Counted from the stretch's first letter, positions 8,740 to 17,791 are shown. The stretch is 64,000 bases of DNA from Chitinophagaceae bacterium (GCA_016704325.1 JADJAG010000004.1:186001-250000), one strand, 5' to 3'. Program-made: numbers and translations. Notes: generated by a model from the sequence alone, not told the origin.

Positions 8740-8953
8740 AGGCTTTTTGTTTGGCGAATGCCACAAGTTCAGTTAGTGATATTTTCCCTGTTACATAGTC
8801 TCTGATAATTTCGATTCCATTTGGTGTTGGTTTAAAACCTTCAAACATATTACTTCCCAAAGCATTTGCTGTGCTTTCTAAAGTTTTCAAGTCCGAGAAT
8901 TTTACCCCCATTATTGTGAGGTTAATTCTGTCTATTTCAATTGTGTTGAACAT
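8732..8953 (-). CDS. VbhA-type Fic antitoxin
   Basis: This encodes 73 residues containing SNMFEG at 34-39, a perfect fit to the Fic-inhibitory motif (S/T)xxxE(G/N). In class I systems the glutamate of that motif pushes ATP into an inactive position in the toxin. The following segment (PTPNGIEIIRDYVTGKISLTEL) is the usual VbhA-family tail. It overlaps the start of the Fic-derived gene by 8 bases, as in true antitoxin-Fic operons. Its partner now lacks the catalytic half, so this looks like a stranded antitoxin. It could still neutralise related Fic toxins elsewhere in the genome. Confidence 0.8.
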   Translation of the reverse strand: MFNTIEIDRINLTIMGVKFSDLKTLESTANALGSNMFEGFKPTPNGIEIIRDYVTGKISLTELVAFAKQKAYV

Positions 8954-9269
8954 ATTTTTCAGTTCTTAATTCTGTTTAGATTTACAAAATTACCAAGTCA
9001 AATCGTTTGTTATCTGTCGTTTTGGAATGGTGCATAACAATATGTATAAGTCAGCAAATATTATAGTACAATAAGCAGTAGGAAAAGGAATAAGAAACGT
9101 AAGCTGCTATATACCTTACGTTCCTGTACGTTGCAGTTGTTTTGTCTTCAGGCAGCATTTTAATAGGCCGCGCAAGTGTAAAAATTAGCGTGGCATGCGG
9201 AAAGGCAATGTAATCGTAGTTTGATTAGAAATAGAATATGGGTATTTTTAGGGTGAAAAGAGTTTCTAA
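8954..9269. other. Divergent intergenic region
   Basis: This AT-rich gap separates the leftward antitoxin/Fic-RHS operon from the rightward ATPase operon, so it must hold promoters for both. I saw no exact TAnnTTTG box, inverted repeat or small gene in it. Confidence 0.5.
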
Positions 9270-10391
9270 ATGGACAATAGGATTACTTCGGCAGCGATAA
9301 AGAACTTCAAATCTATCAAAGAACTGGAGTTAAAAGACTGCAGGCGCGTCAATCTTTTTATTGGTAAACCAAATACAGGAAAGTCGAATATTTTGGAAGC
9401 GCTTTCTATGTTTTGCGGGCCAATGTCTTTTGTTGATCAGGCTTTCCTCTCACCATTTATACGATTTAATCTATACAATGACCTTTTTTCGGGAAATGAT
9501 GTAAAAAATCCGATTTACGTTCGTACGAATTTGAACACACTAAGATTACGTTGGCATTTTGCTGATGCATTTGAGTTTGTGATTGACACTCCGGATGAAG
9601 AAGTTATTCAATCTCTTCCACAAGACGGTAGATTACAGGAAATTCAAAATATTTTTAACCAGGAACTTTCTAAATACGGTACAAAACATCCGAATAAATC
9701 AAGGAGTTTGTTCTTTAAAGTTCTTTCCTCCGACAAAAATAACGATGCGAATAAGGGATATAATGAGAACTACATTTCGCCAATCAGGAAATATTACTTT
9801 CAAAAGGGAGTCAAACATGGTAATCCGTTTTCAATTTTCCTGGTTGCTCCGAATGGTAACAATTTGCCTGCAGTATTATACCAGCAACCTGATCTCCTGG
9901 AATTTCTGGGTCAAATGATACATGAAGAATATGGTTTGAGCCTGAGTATTGTACAAGCAAAAAACCAAATACTACTTCAACAATCAAAAGGATACTTTTC
10001 ATCAACGGTCGAATTTGATCTCATTTCAGATACTTTGCAACGATTAATGTTTTATACTGCTGCAATAGCTTCGAACAGTGAATCCATTTTACTACTTGAG
10101 GAACCGGAAGTTCATTCCTTCCCACCATTTCTAAGCATCATTGCGGATCGAATTGCTCGGGATGAAAAAAATCAATATTTCATCACCACTCACAGTCCAT
10201 ATCTTCTGAATACCATTCTTTCCAATATTAATAAAGAGGATGTAGCTGTAAATATAGTTGACTACATAGATTTCCAAACATATGTACGCAGGATAACTGA
10301 GGAAGAAATTTCAGAAGTATTGAGTTATGGACCCGGAGGTTCTGCTATGGATGTATTTTTCAATTTGGAGAAATTCCCCATGAATGGCTGA
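9270..10391 (+). CDS. AAA/OLD-like ATPase, possible defence component
   Basis: This encodes 373 residues of the SMC/OLD-like AAA ATPase group. Residues 7-21 (SAAIKNFKSIKELEL) lead into a Walker A, GKPNTGKSN, at 32-40. Near the C-terminus are ILLLEEPEVHSF (Walker B and catalytic Glu, about 273-284) and ITTHSPYLLN (H-loop His, about 305-314). The middle is a variable helical insert. The C-terminal TOPRIM nuclease of true OLD proteins is missing. Instead a small gene overlaps its stop by 8 bases. Two-gene ATPase plus TOPRIM-like pairs occur in anti-phage systems such as PARIS, but the lengths differ, so no named system is assigned. The location beside toxin cassettes supports a defence role by inference. 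Confidence 0.75.
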   Translation: MDNRITSAAIKNFKSIKELELKDCRRVNLFIGKPNTGKSNILEALSMFCGPMSFVDQAFLSPFIRFNLYNDLFSGNDVKNPIYVRTNLNTLRLRWHFADAFEFVIDTPDEEVIQSLPQDGRLQEIQNIFNQELSKYGTKHPNKSRSLFFKVLSSDKNNDANKGYNENYISPIRKYYFQKGVKHGNPFSIFLVAPNGNNLPAVLYQQPDLLEFLGQMIHEEYGLSLSIVQAKNQILLQQSKGYFSSTVEFDLISDTLQRLMFYTAAIASNSESILLLEEPEVHSFPPFLSIIADRIARDEKNQYFITTHSPYLLNTILSNINKEDVAVNIVDYIDFQTYVRRITEEEISEVLSYGPGGSAMDVFFNLEKFPMNG

Positions 10392-10893
10392 TACTTTTCT
10401 ATTGGCAGAATGCAATATAGAACGTGAACTTTTGATACATTTAGGCTTTTCCTTCAAAACAGATATTGAAAAGGCAAATGGGAAAGCAGATGTGATGACT
10501 CGCATGAAATGTAACTACCGGAATCGCCTGGCAATTGGTTTGGTTGATGAAGATCCGAATAAAATCAAATCGAAAGATTATGCACGCTTTTCCAGGCTAT
10601 TTGATCCGGCCTATAAAATGCATTTTAAAAAGGATCCCAACGCCAATCATTTCCTTATTGAGTTTTACGATGAATTTGAGCCCTGGATTCTTGAGATAAA
10701 CAAAAAGGCAAAGGTTGAGGCTAGCAGGTTTTTAAGAGAAACTCCTACACCACGGCGGCTTCACGAAATGAACCAATCCCCAAAAATTTCCAATAACTAT
10801 CTCAAATTCTATTGGGAAATAGTGAAACAATATCCGGCTCCATTTAATCAAATTAAGGAGTGGATCAAGCGAGCGCAGGAAGGAAGATTATAA
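10384..10893 (+). CDS. Small TOPRIM/DUF4276-like partner of the ATPase
   Basis: This encodes 169 residues, starting with ATGGCTGA inside the end of the ATPase gene (8-base overlap, implying coupled translation). FLLAECNIERELLIHLGF at 5-22 followed by AIGLVDEDP at 50-58 resembles the acidic pattern of TOPRIM-like nucleases: a glutamate near the N-terminus, then a strand ending in DxD. The C-terminal half is helical and basic, ending IKEWIKRAQEGRL. I did not recognise the exact family. A nuclease or regulator working with the ATPase is the likeliest role, by analogy with ATPase-TOPRIM defence pairs; this is inference. Confidence 0.6.
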   Translation: MADTFLLAECNIERELLIHLGFSFKTDIEKANGKADVMTRMKCNYRNRLAIGLVDEDPNKIKSKDYARFSRLFDPAYKMHFKKDPNANHFLIEFYDEFEPWILEINKKAKVEASRFLRETPTPRRLHEMNQSPKISNNYLKFYWEIVKQYPAPFNQIKEWIKRAQEGRL

Positions 10894-11052
10894 GAATTTC
10901 ATTTTGCAAGCACTTCATCGGCCCTGTGATTTTTTTCGAAATCTGGGGGCAGTTTCAATAAGGTACTTGTAACAAATAACTGCCTCACAAAATCTGGCAA
11001 CCTGGTTTTTTAACCACCCTCTTTTTGCTAATTATACTACCTTTCGCATTCA

Positions 11053-12054
11053 ATGAAATCGCGGTTAATTTTTATGCTGTTCTATGTTTGTTGCTTTCAG
11101 CAAATGAAAGCACAACTATTGCCATCATTTGGTGGCAGCAGAACAGGAACTACCGGCTTTCAGTTTCTCAAGATTGCTCCTGATGCACGGTCTGCCGGAT
11201 TGGGAGGTAGTATGATTGCTATTGTAGATGACCTGTCGGCGCTTTACTGGAACCCTGCCGGCATCACAAAAACAGATACACAGCATATTCACCTGCAACT
11301 TTCGCAGACTATCTATTTCGCCGATGTGAATATGAGCTATGCAGGCATTGTTCACCAGCTCAATAAGCAAACCTATATCGGTGCAAGCCTTGTTTATCTT
11401 TCTACCGGTCCCATGGATGTTACAACAGAGTTTCAGCCATTTGGTACCGGCCAATCATTTGTTGCCAACGATCTCGCAGTAGCGATCTCGCTCGGTCGGG
11501 TGCTAACGGATAATTTCCGGTTTGGAATAACAGGCAAATACATTCGTGAAAGTTTTGCAGAAGTGCATGCCGACAATGCCGTCCTTGATTTTGGATTTCA
11601 GTATGAAGTGGGCGTTGCCAATACCCGGTTTGCCGTGGGCCTTGCAAATTTTGGATTTAATACAGAACCATCCGGTACGGTTAGCGTGCCTACGCTAGCA
11701 GGCTATGATACCATTCAGGATTTTGAAAAAATTGCCGTGCCGGCGGTTTTCAGAATCGGAATAGCCTGGGATCCTGTGAAGCTTGCTACGCACCGGCTTA
11801 CACTGGCAGGTCAGTTAAATCATCCGACCGACAACAACGAAACTTATAACCTGGGTGCTGAGTATGCATGGCGATCTACTTTGTTTTGTCGCACAGGATA
11901 TGAATTTGGTTTGGATGAACAGGGTATTCCTAATTTTGGATTTGGTATCCGGTTCAAAAGAAATTTTGGCATGTTGCAGTTTGACTATGGCTTTGAAGAC
12001 AAAAGCAGGTTAGGCAGTGTGCATCGTTTTACTTTCAGCGCTTCATTTTTTTAG
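11053..12054 (+). CDS. PorV/PorQ-family outer-membrane protein
   Basis: This 333-residue protein has a signal peptide (cleavage likely after MKAQ, about residue 20). Next comes the hallmark FLKIAPDARSAGLGGSMIAI, then LYWNPAGIT, which mark the PorV/PorQ (UPF0164-like) beta-barrel family. It ends in an aromatic strand, FTFSASFF, as outer-membrane barrels do. In type IX secretion PorV shuttles cargo from the translocon to the attachment complex; many paralogues have no known role. The next gene is an NHL-like lipoprotein 26 bases downstream, so the two probably form an operon. TACCTTTC just upstream is close to a -7 box. The family is clear; a direct secretion role for this copy is not. Confidence 0.85.
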   Translation: MKSRLIFMLFYVCCFQQMKAQLLPSFGGSRTGTTGFQFLKIAPDARSAGLGGSMIAIVDDLSALYWNPAGITKTDTQHIHLQLSQTIYFADVNMSYAGIVHQLNKQTYIGASLVYLSTGPMDVTTEFQPFGTGQSFVANDLAVAISLGRVLTDNFRFGITGKYIRESFAEVHADNAVLDFGFQYEVGVANTRFAVGLANFGFNTEPSGTVSVPTLAGYDTIQDFEKIAVPAVFRIGIAWDPVKLATHRLTLAGQLNHPTDNNETYNLGAEYAWRSTLFCRTGYEFGLDEQGIPNFGFGIRFKRNFGMLQFDYGFEDKSRLGSVHRFTFSASFF

Positions 12055-12080
12055 TTGATGCTACTAAGAAAAGTACACAT

Positions 12081-13313
12081 ATGAATTTTGTAACACCCAA
12101 TTACAGGCCATGTTACCTGCTGCTTTTTATACTTCCGCTTTTTGCTTCCTGCGATTTTTTGTTTGGAAGTAAAGAGGATGATACCGTGAATGAAATTTTT
12201 GAACAAGGAGCCATCGACCCTGACTTATATCCCGACCAGGCCGGATACGTGCCGATGCTTCCATTTTGGGAAGCTATTCCCAATCCCGTTGATGTGTATG
12301 TGGGATATGATGAGATGGTATATGTTATCAGCGACAACGGCCTGGAAATTTTTGATCTGAAAGGAGTGAGGCAAAGAACGATACCCATTTTAGAGGCAAC
12401 TGATGTAATTCAAGACAGAAGGCTGCATACCTACGTAGCCGGAAAATTGGATAAATTAATTGACGGAACAATGTATCGCCTGCCTGCCGTGTATCACCTG
12501 ATCAATGCTTCCACTGCAGAGGCGGTGTTGGTGATCGATACCCTCATCCAACCTTTCTGTGATGTTTCGCGCAACAACACGGCGTTTCGTGGAGAAGGTG
12601 ATGAAGCGGTTTCTTTTACCGGGCTGGCTACTACAAGCGATAATACACTTTATGTTTCCCGTACCGGCCCGGCAAACAGTTTGTCATCTGTGGCAAGGCC
12701 CGACAATACCATCCTCATTTATGACCAGGATGGCATCAATACCGGTTATTCTGTGGGATTGAATCCGGTGAGCTCCAGTTTGAAATCGGTATTGCAGGTA
12801 AGCAGCATTGCAGGTTTTGCTGCACCTCCTCAAAGCGTATCCGGAATGAGTACACTCCGCGATTTCCTGTTATTGCAATATGATCCTGTTGCGCAGTACA
12901 AGGCTTTATGGATCAAAGAAGTGACGGACCCGGATGCCGGAGTAGTTTATACTGAAAATGCAGCGTTGTTGAATTTCGACACATCCAAAGCAAGTGGTTT
13001 CCTGTATTTGCCCAATCGTTTTAGTGCACCGGAAGATATTTACATCGCGCCTGATTTCAGCGGATACATTTTTATCGTAGACAGTGGTACCGATTCCTTA
13101 TACCAGTTTACACAAAAGGGATTCGAAGGGGTGAATCCTCCTGCCACGAGTACTTCAAAGAAACAATTACCGGCTTCATTCGGCGGAGAGGGCAGCGGGC
13201 CGTTTCAGTTTATTGATCCTTCCGGAGTTTGTTATTTTGAAGAGGTTATTTATATCGCAGATAAAGGAAACAACCGTATTTGCCGGTATATACTGAGTAC
13301 GGATATTGAATGA
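12081..13313 (+). CDS. NHL/beta-propeller-like lipoprotein
   Basis: This 410-residue protein has a lipoprotein signal (LLLFILPLFASC, Cys24). The mature part has propeller-like blades: VDVYVGYDEMVYVISDNGL, DITIAPDF-like strands, then PSGVCYFEEVIYIADKGNNR at the C-terminus, a classic NHL-repeat signature. It follows the PorV-like gene on the same strand. No catalytic residues are evident; such proteins usually act as surface or periplasmic binding scaffolds. Its 3' end is followed within 65 bases by a tandem MITE array. Confidence 0.75.
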   Translation: MNFVTPNYRPCYLLLFILPLFASCDFLFGSKEDDTVNEIFEQGAIDPDLYPDQAGYVPMLPFWEAIPNPVDVYVGYDEMVYVISDNGLEIFDLKGVRQRTIPILEATDVIQDRRLHTYVAGKLDKLIDGTMYRLPAVYHLINASTAEAVLVIDTLIQPFCDVSRNNTAFRGEGDEAVSFTGLATTSDNTLYVSRTGPANSLSSVARPDNTILIYDQDGINTGYSVGLNPVSSSLKSVLQVSSIAGFAAPPQSVSGMSTLRDFLLLQYDPVAQYKALWIKEVTDPDAGVVYTENAALLNFDTSKASGFLYLPNRFSAPEDIYIAPDFSGYIFIVDSGTDSLYQFTQKGFEGVNPPATSTSKKQLPASFGGEGSGPFQFIDPSGVCYFEEVIYIADKGNNRICRYILSTDIE

Positions 13314-13377
13314 TCGTGCATTTACATGCCGGTAAATAATCTTCAGCAGTTCTGAGTCTTAGCGAGGCGGAATTTTT

Positions 13378-14181
13378 TGGTGTATGACAAATTGCATTTC
13401 TTAGCGATAAAATAATACAAGCGCGAAGACGCCAAGACGCCAAAAAAACGTAGCGTATTGATCCTTTTAAAATAATACTAGCGCGAAGACCAAGACGCTA
13501 AAAAAACGCAGGATATTGATCCTTTGTGATTTTCTTCGCGACTTCGCGTCTTGGCGCTAAGAAAGCAAGGCACTAAGGTAAACGCTACAACATTAAGTGC
13601 AATTTGTTATACACCCCTTACCCGCACTCCAACAGGAGGATGGCATTTCTCAGCGATAAAATAATACTAGCGCGAAGACGCCAGGACGCCAAAAAAACGC
13701 AGCATATTGATCCTTTGTGATTTTCTTCGCGACTTCGCGTCTTGGCGCTAAAAAAGCTAGGCGCCAAGGTAAACGCTACAGCATTAAGTGCAATTTGTCA
13801 TACACCCCTTACCCGCACTCCAACAGGAGGATTGCATTTCTCAGCAATAAAATGATACAAGCGCGAATACGCCAGGACGCCAAAAAAACGTAGCATATTG
13901 ATCCTTTGTGATTTTCTTCGCGACTTCGCGTCTTGGCGCTAAAAAAGCAAGGCACTAAGGTAAACGCTACAACATTAAGTGCAATTTGTCATACACCCCT
14001 TACCCGCACTCCAACAGGAGGATTGCATTTCTCAGCGATAAAATAATACAAGCGCGAAGGCGCCAAAAAAACGTAGCATATTGATCCTTTGTGATTTTCT
14101 TCGCGACTTCGCGTCTTGGCGCTAAAAAAGCAAGGCGCTAAGGTAAACGCTACAGTATTAAGTGCAATTTGTCATACATCC
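13378..14181. repeat. Tandem array of four MITE family-1 units with 8-bp TSD
   Basis: An 804-bp non-coding block opens with TGGTGTATGACAAATTGC and closes with GCAATTTGTCATACATCC, its inverted repeat. Perfect 8-bp direct repeats GAATTTTT flank it (13370-13377 and 14182-14189). Inside are four near-identical units. GCATTTCT recurs at 13394, 13643, 13834 and 14025, giving a 191-bp period; the first unit has an extra internal 58-bp duplication. Each unit is an imperfect palindrome (GCGCGAAGACGCC against TCGCGTCTTGGCGC). The TSD encloses the whole array, so it either inserted as one block or expanded after a single insertion. A single copy lies at 19655-19828. Confidence 0.85.
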
Positions 14182-14219
14182 GAATTTTTCAATTGAAAGA
14201 TCCTGAGTAAATTCAATCA

Positions 14220-14750
14220 TCAATTTGTTGCAGGTTGTGGCCGGCTCATACCGGTTTTCTCCACCCTTAATCCGACGGCCATAATGCCGGGCAACGGATC
14301 TTCGCGCATATTTTGTGTTAAGGTGAAGGTGTAGGTACCTGGTGTATTGAAGAATGCATTTTCCTGGATCAAGGAACGGAAGTCCCAGATATCGCCAAGC
14401 CCTTCCCCGTACCATTTTCCTTCATCGTTGGCAAGTATAATTTCAATGCGTCGGTTGGTATGTGTGCCATCCGGAAATTGTGTATCTACCTGCAGCCAGA
14501 TATTCTGAAAAGGGTACAAATCGATATGCCGGACATTCACATAGATGTTATATAACGCGGAAGTGTCAGGAATGTCAACCGTAAAAGTGGGTACCACCTT
14601 GCTGTCCCAGGTATATTTTTCAATACTGATGTTCTTTTCATAAACCCTGTTTTCTTCGCAGGCACCTATACACAGCAACAGAAAAAGAATGCCGAAATAT
14701 GTAAGGTGATTTCTTTTCAAAGTAGTAAGTGATTTGCTGTTATCGTACAA
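14220..14750 (-). CDS. gldH: Gliding motility lipoprotein GldH
   Basis: GldH is a lipoprotein needed for gliding in Bacteroidota. The signal ends in LLLCIGAC, giving a lipidated cysteine at residue 31. The typical sequence ENRVYEKNISIEKYTW follows, then VNVRHIDLYPFQNIWLQVDT, which is characteristic of the family. No ATG fits: the frame opens with TTG at 14750, and a TTG at 14720 would give a better signal peptide (MKRNHLTYFG). It lies just downstream of ricT and holB on the same strand, an order seen widely in this phylum. Its stop lies about 30 bases from the MITE array. Confidence 0.85.
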   Translation of the reverse strand: MYDNSKSLTTLKRNHLTYFGILFLLLCIGACEENRVYEKNISIEKYTWDSKVVPTFTVDIPDTSALYNIYVNVRHIDLYPFQNIWLQVDTQFPDGTHTNRRIEIILANDEGKWYGEGLGDIWDFRSLIQENAFFNTPGTYTFTLTQNMREDPLPGIMAVGLRVEKTGMSRPQPATN

Positions 14751-14770
14751 TAAAAAGGTATTGCAGTATT

Positions 14771-15964
14771 TTATTTTTGTCTGCCCTGAGGTGGCCGGTT
14801 GCCCGGTTGCTGCGGACCCCTGTTAGCCTGAGGGCGGCTACCGCTCTTGTTTTTTCTCTTCTTCTTTTTTGCTTTGCTATCGAGGGTTGCCAGGCTTGTT
14901 TGTCCAACCGTATCGGTAAACTCATAGGTTTCTTTTACCGGTGCCAGTTTGATAGCGCCCAGGTCAGTAGGCTTGGTACCATTCTTATTCATCTCGGCAA
15001 TTTCCTTTACACGTTCCACAGTAAGCGGGTGATATACGGTACTTTCTTTATAAGCAAACCACAACATCCGTTTAAAGATGTCAGTCTTTTGAAGGTAAGC
15101 TATGCCTGTTTCTGTTTCCAGCCTGTCTATATGTTGCGGAAAATCATGCAGGGCATCCATGTAGGTATCCAGTTCATAATTTAAGCAGCATTTCAGGCGG
15201 CCGCATTGGCCGGAAAGCTTCGCCTGGTTGATACTCATCTGCTGGTAACGCGCTGCTGTAGTCGATACGGTTTTGAATTCTGTAAGCCAGGTGCTGCAAC
15301 AGAGTTCACGGCCGCACGATCCGATGCCACCAATACGTCCTGCTTCCTGTCGTGCACCAATCTGGTGCATCTCCACTTTAATATGAAACTCTTTAGCAAA
15401 GGATTTGATGAGTTCCCTGAAATCCACCCTTTCATCGGCGGTATAATAGAAGGTCGCCTTCTTGCCATCGCCCTGGTATTCGACATCTCCGATTTTCATA
15501 TTCAGATTCATCTGTCGTGCGATGGCACGTGCGCGCACCATGGTATCGCGGTCTAGTGTGCGGGCATCTTCCCATTTCTTCAGGTCATATTCATTGGCTT
15601 TGCGAATAATGCCTTTGATATCGTCAGAGTTTTCAGGTACCCGTTTTCTTTTCATCTGTAGCTTCACCAGTTCTCCGGTTATGGTAACTACACCGGTATC
15701 ATAACCACCTGTGCCACTCTCCACTACTACCACATCATGGGTGTCGATTAGCAGTCTGTGCAGGTTGCGGTAAAACTCCTTACGGGCTCCGTTCTTAAAG
15801 CTTACTTCAATAAATCGGGAAGCTTCTGATTCATCGGCTACCGGAATATCGGCCAGCCAGTCGTACACATTCAACCTGTTACAGCCACCATTGCTGCAGG
15901 TGCCATTGCTCTTGCAGCCGGAAGGCTTGCCATTCACACCTGTTGTACAACCATTGCAGCCCAT
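14771..15964 (-). CDS. ricT: PSP1-domain protein RicT (YaaT)
   Basis: This encodes 397 residues. The N-terminus has a cysteine-rich stretch (GCNGCTTG, then CKSNGTCSNGGCN). The PSP1 core follows, with the conserved IGSCGRELCCSTWL at about 217-230 and GQCGRLKCCLNYELD at about 254-268. In Bacillus the RicT/YaaT homologue forms a [4Fe-4S] complex that promotes RNase Y-dependent mRNA maturation and sporulation phosphorelay; its role in Bacteroidota is not settled. The C-terminal 40 residues are a low-complexity basic tail (KKKKRKNKSGSRPQ) rich in Pro, Gln and Gly, possibly RNA-binding. It sits between holB and gldH in the conserved order. Confidence 0.85.
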   Translation of the reverse strand: MGCNGCTTGVNGKPSGCKSNGTCSNGGCNRLNVYDWLADIPVADESEASRFIEVSFKNGARKEFYRNLHRLLIDTHDVVVVESGTGGYDTGVVTITGELVKLQMKRKRVPENSDDIKGIIRKANEYDLKKWEDARTLDRDTMVRARAIARQMNLNMKIGDVEYQGDGKKATFYYTADERVDFRELIKSFAKEFHIKVEMHQIGARQEAGRIGGIGSCGRELCCSTWLTEFKTVSTTAARYQQMSINQAKLSGQCGRLKCCLNYELDTYMDALHDFPQHIDRLETETGIAYLQKTDIFKRMLWFAYKESTVYHPLTVERVKEIAEMNKNGTKPTDLGAIKLAPVKETYEFTDTVGQTSLATLDSKAKKKKRKNKSGSRPQANRGPQQPGNRPPQGRQK

Positions 15965-16073
15965 ATTTTCCGAAAAGTGTTACTGTTTTATAATGAAGTA
16001 TGCGTAATGTATTAATGCCTTAAATCGGCATGTGCCGGAATTTTACCCATAACGGTACAGGCAACAAAAGCAC

Positions 16074-17216
16074 TCAAGCGGTTAAAGATAATTTTTTCCT
16101 GCTGATGATAGGCAGCATTTGCAAGGATAGATTCAGGAACAGAATTTTGGGATGTGCATTGCGCTCAATATGGTAGTGCGACTGATCAAACAAATCAGCC
16201 ATAGCCTGCCAGTCGCCGGCACCCATGTTTCGGGCCATCCAGTCGCCCAACTTTCTTTCGTCTTCATGCAGCCGTGATTGATGCGCTCCAATATGCTGTA
16301 ACATCAGGCATTCGTGGAGAAACTCCAGTGCATAACGGAAAAATCCCTTTTGTGCTTCACGGCCAATCTTAGCCACTTCATCGACCCATTGATATAATAG
16401 TGGCGTATCAGGAGAAAACAACAGGCGTAACCAGCGGTTAAACAATTCCTGGTTATTGTCCTCCGTATTTTTTAGCTGACGGAGTGTTTCATTGTAATTT
16501 CCATCTGACTTCCTCACGATTTTTATGGCATCCGCTTCGCTTACTTCATGCTTATGAATGAGTGCCTGCAGCAAGTCGTTATCCTGCAACCGTGGTACAC
16601 TCAGGATTTGGGTGCGCGACAAAATGGTACTTAACAACTGATCACGGTTTTCTGCTACGAGGATGAGCAAAGTCTTCTCTGACGGTTCTTCCAGTAATTT
16701 CAACAGAATATTACCCTCTTTCAGGAGGTATTCAGCCCGCCAGAGCACGAGTATCTTGTAGGCCGACTCATACGTTTTTAAACTGAGGGTATGAATTATC
16801 GACCGGCATTCTGCAGCAGAAATATTTCCCTGCTTGTTTTCCGCATTGATGAAGTCGAGCCATTCGGCAACATTCCGGTATGGATTTTCGAGTATGGCTT
16901 CTCTCCACAACGGCAGGAAATCGCTGCTGAGTGCAGGATTTTCACTTCCGGCTTTTAGTTTGAAGGCAGGGTAGGAATAATGAATATCAGGATGTATCAG
17001 TTTGAGCGACTTCACGCACGACATACACGTGCCGCAGGAATCTTCAGGTTGCCTGTTTTCACAATTCAGATACTGGGCAAATGCAAGTGCCAATGCTAAG
17101 TTTCCGCTACCTTCAGGGCCCAGGAAAAGTTGTGCATGACTCACCCGTCCTTCCCGGACACTGCGTATCAGTTTTTGCTTGATTGATTGCTGGCCGATGA
17201 CGTCTTTGAAAAACAT
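16074..17216 (-). CDS. holB: DNA polymerase III subunit delta' (clamp loader)
   Basis: This encodes 380 residues from the ATG at 17216 (MFFKDVIGQQSIKQKLIRSV), the usual start of clamp-loader delta'. TTG or ATG starts at 17228 and 17225 are less likely. It has the degenerate Walker A region (LFLGPEGSGNLALA), the zinc-binding cysteine set (CENRQPEDSCGTCMSC) and the LLEEPSEKTLLILVAENRDQ and LSRTQILSVPRL sensor segments. The degenerate P-loop fits delta', which does not hydrolyse ATP. It probably forms a transcription unit with ricT and gldH. Confidence 0.85.
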   Translation of the reverse strand: MFFKDVIGQQSIKQKLIRSVREGRVSHAQLFLGPEGSGNLALALAFAQYLNCENRQPEDSCGTCMSCVKSLKLIHPDIHYSYPAFKLKAGSENPALSSDFLPLWREAILENPYRNVAEWLDFINAENKQGNISAAECRSIIHTLSLKTYESAYKILVLWRAEYLLKEGNILLKLLEEPSEKTLLILVAENRDQLLSTILSRTQILSVPRLQDNDLLQALIHKHEVSEADAIKIVRKSDGNYNETLRQLKNTEDNNQELFNRWLRLLFSPDTPLLYQWVDEVAKIGREAQKGFFRYALEFLHECLMLQHIGAHQSRLHEDERKLGDWMARNMGAGDWQAMADLFDQSHYHIERNAHPKILFLNLSLQMLPIISRKKLSLTA

Positions 17217-17565
17217 ACAGTGCATCAAAAATAAGCATCTGCTGATGGATAGTCATATGGCTTCACTAAAATAAGTTGAGAGGTGTTTGAATTTGAACAG
17301 GAATTTCAAGCATGCCTATTGATATGGAGGTTTCTCCTTTTTGAGAAATAGTCGTGCAAATGAAAATTGATATAGCGTGTTGAATATTATTTTCCTGTTG
17401 CGTTATCCTGAACTTGTTTCAGGATCTCTGATTGATATTGAGATGCCGAAACGAGTTTACAAAGACGCATTGAATGGAACTTATCGCTTATTCAGAGGGA
17501 AAGCAGATAAAAAATTTTATTTCAAACTTCGTAGCAAAGTTTGGCATCAACTTCTCTGCACATTC

Positions 17566-17753
17566 GGGTGTACGACAAATTGGATATTGATTATTGGGTG
17601 TTGAAATTGAGTATTTGAGTAAGTGAGTAAAGCAGCGTAGTGATTACAGAATAGCAAGTGATCGGCTTTGCCGCAGCAATTTAACCATTTAGCCATTTAA
17701 CAATTTAACCCACCAACCATTACTTGATAAGATGAACGAATTGTCGTACACAC
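17566..17753. repeat. MITE family-2 copy with perfect 8-bp TSD
   Basis: This 188-bp non-coding element begins GGGTGTACGACAAATTGG and ends AACGAATTGTCGTACACAC. It lies between 8-bp direct repeats GCACATTC (17558-17565 and 17754-17761). The interior has GAGTATTTGAGTAAGTGAG (7-bp-like periodicity), then GCAATTTAACCATTTAGCC. It fills most of the gap between holB and the glutathione peroxidase gene. The rest of that gap (17217-17565) holds only a palindromic CCTGAACTTGTTTCAGG motif and no convincing gene. Confidence 0.85.
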
Positions 17754-17791
17754 GCACATTCAATAATAGCGCAATAGAGAACAAAATGCGC

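Noticed and set aside
13378..14181. CRISPR-like regular repeat spacing
   Set aside because: The whole 191-bp unit is repeated, with no unique spacers, and the block has inverted ends and a target-site duplication.
17377..17604. 75-codon frame containing RYPELVSGS
   Set aside because: It arises from the common palindrome CCTGAACTTGTTTCAGG and runs into a MITE; not a gene.
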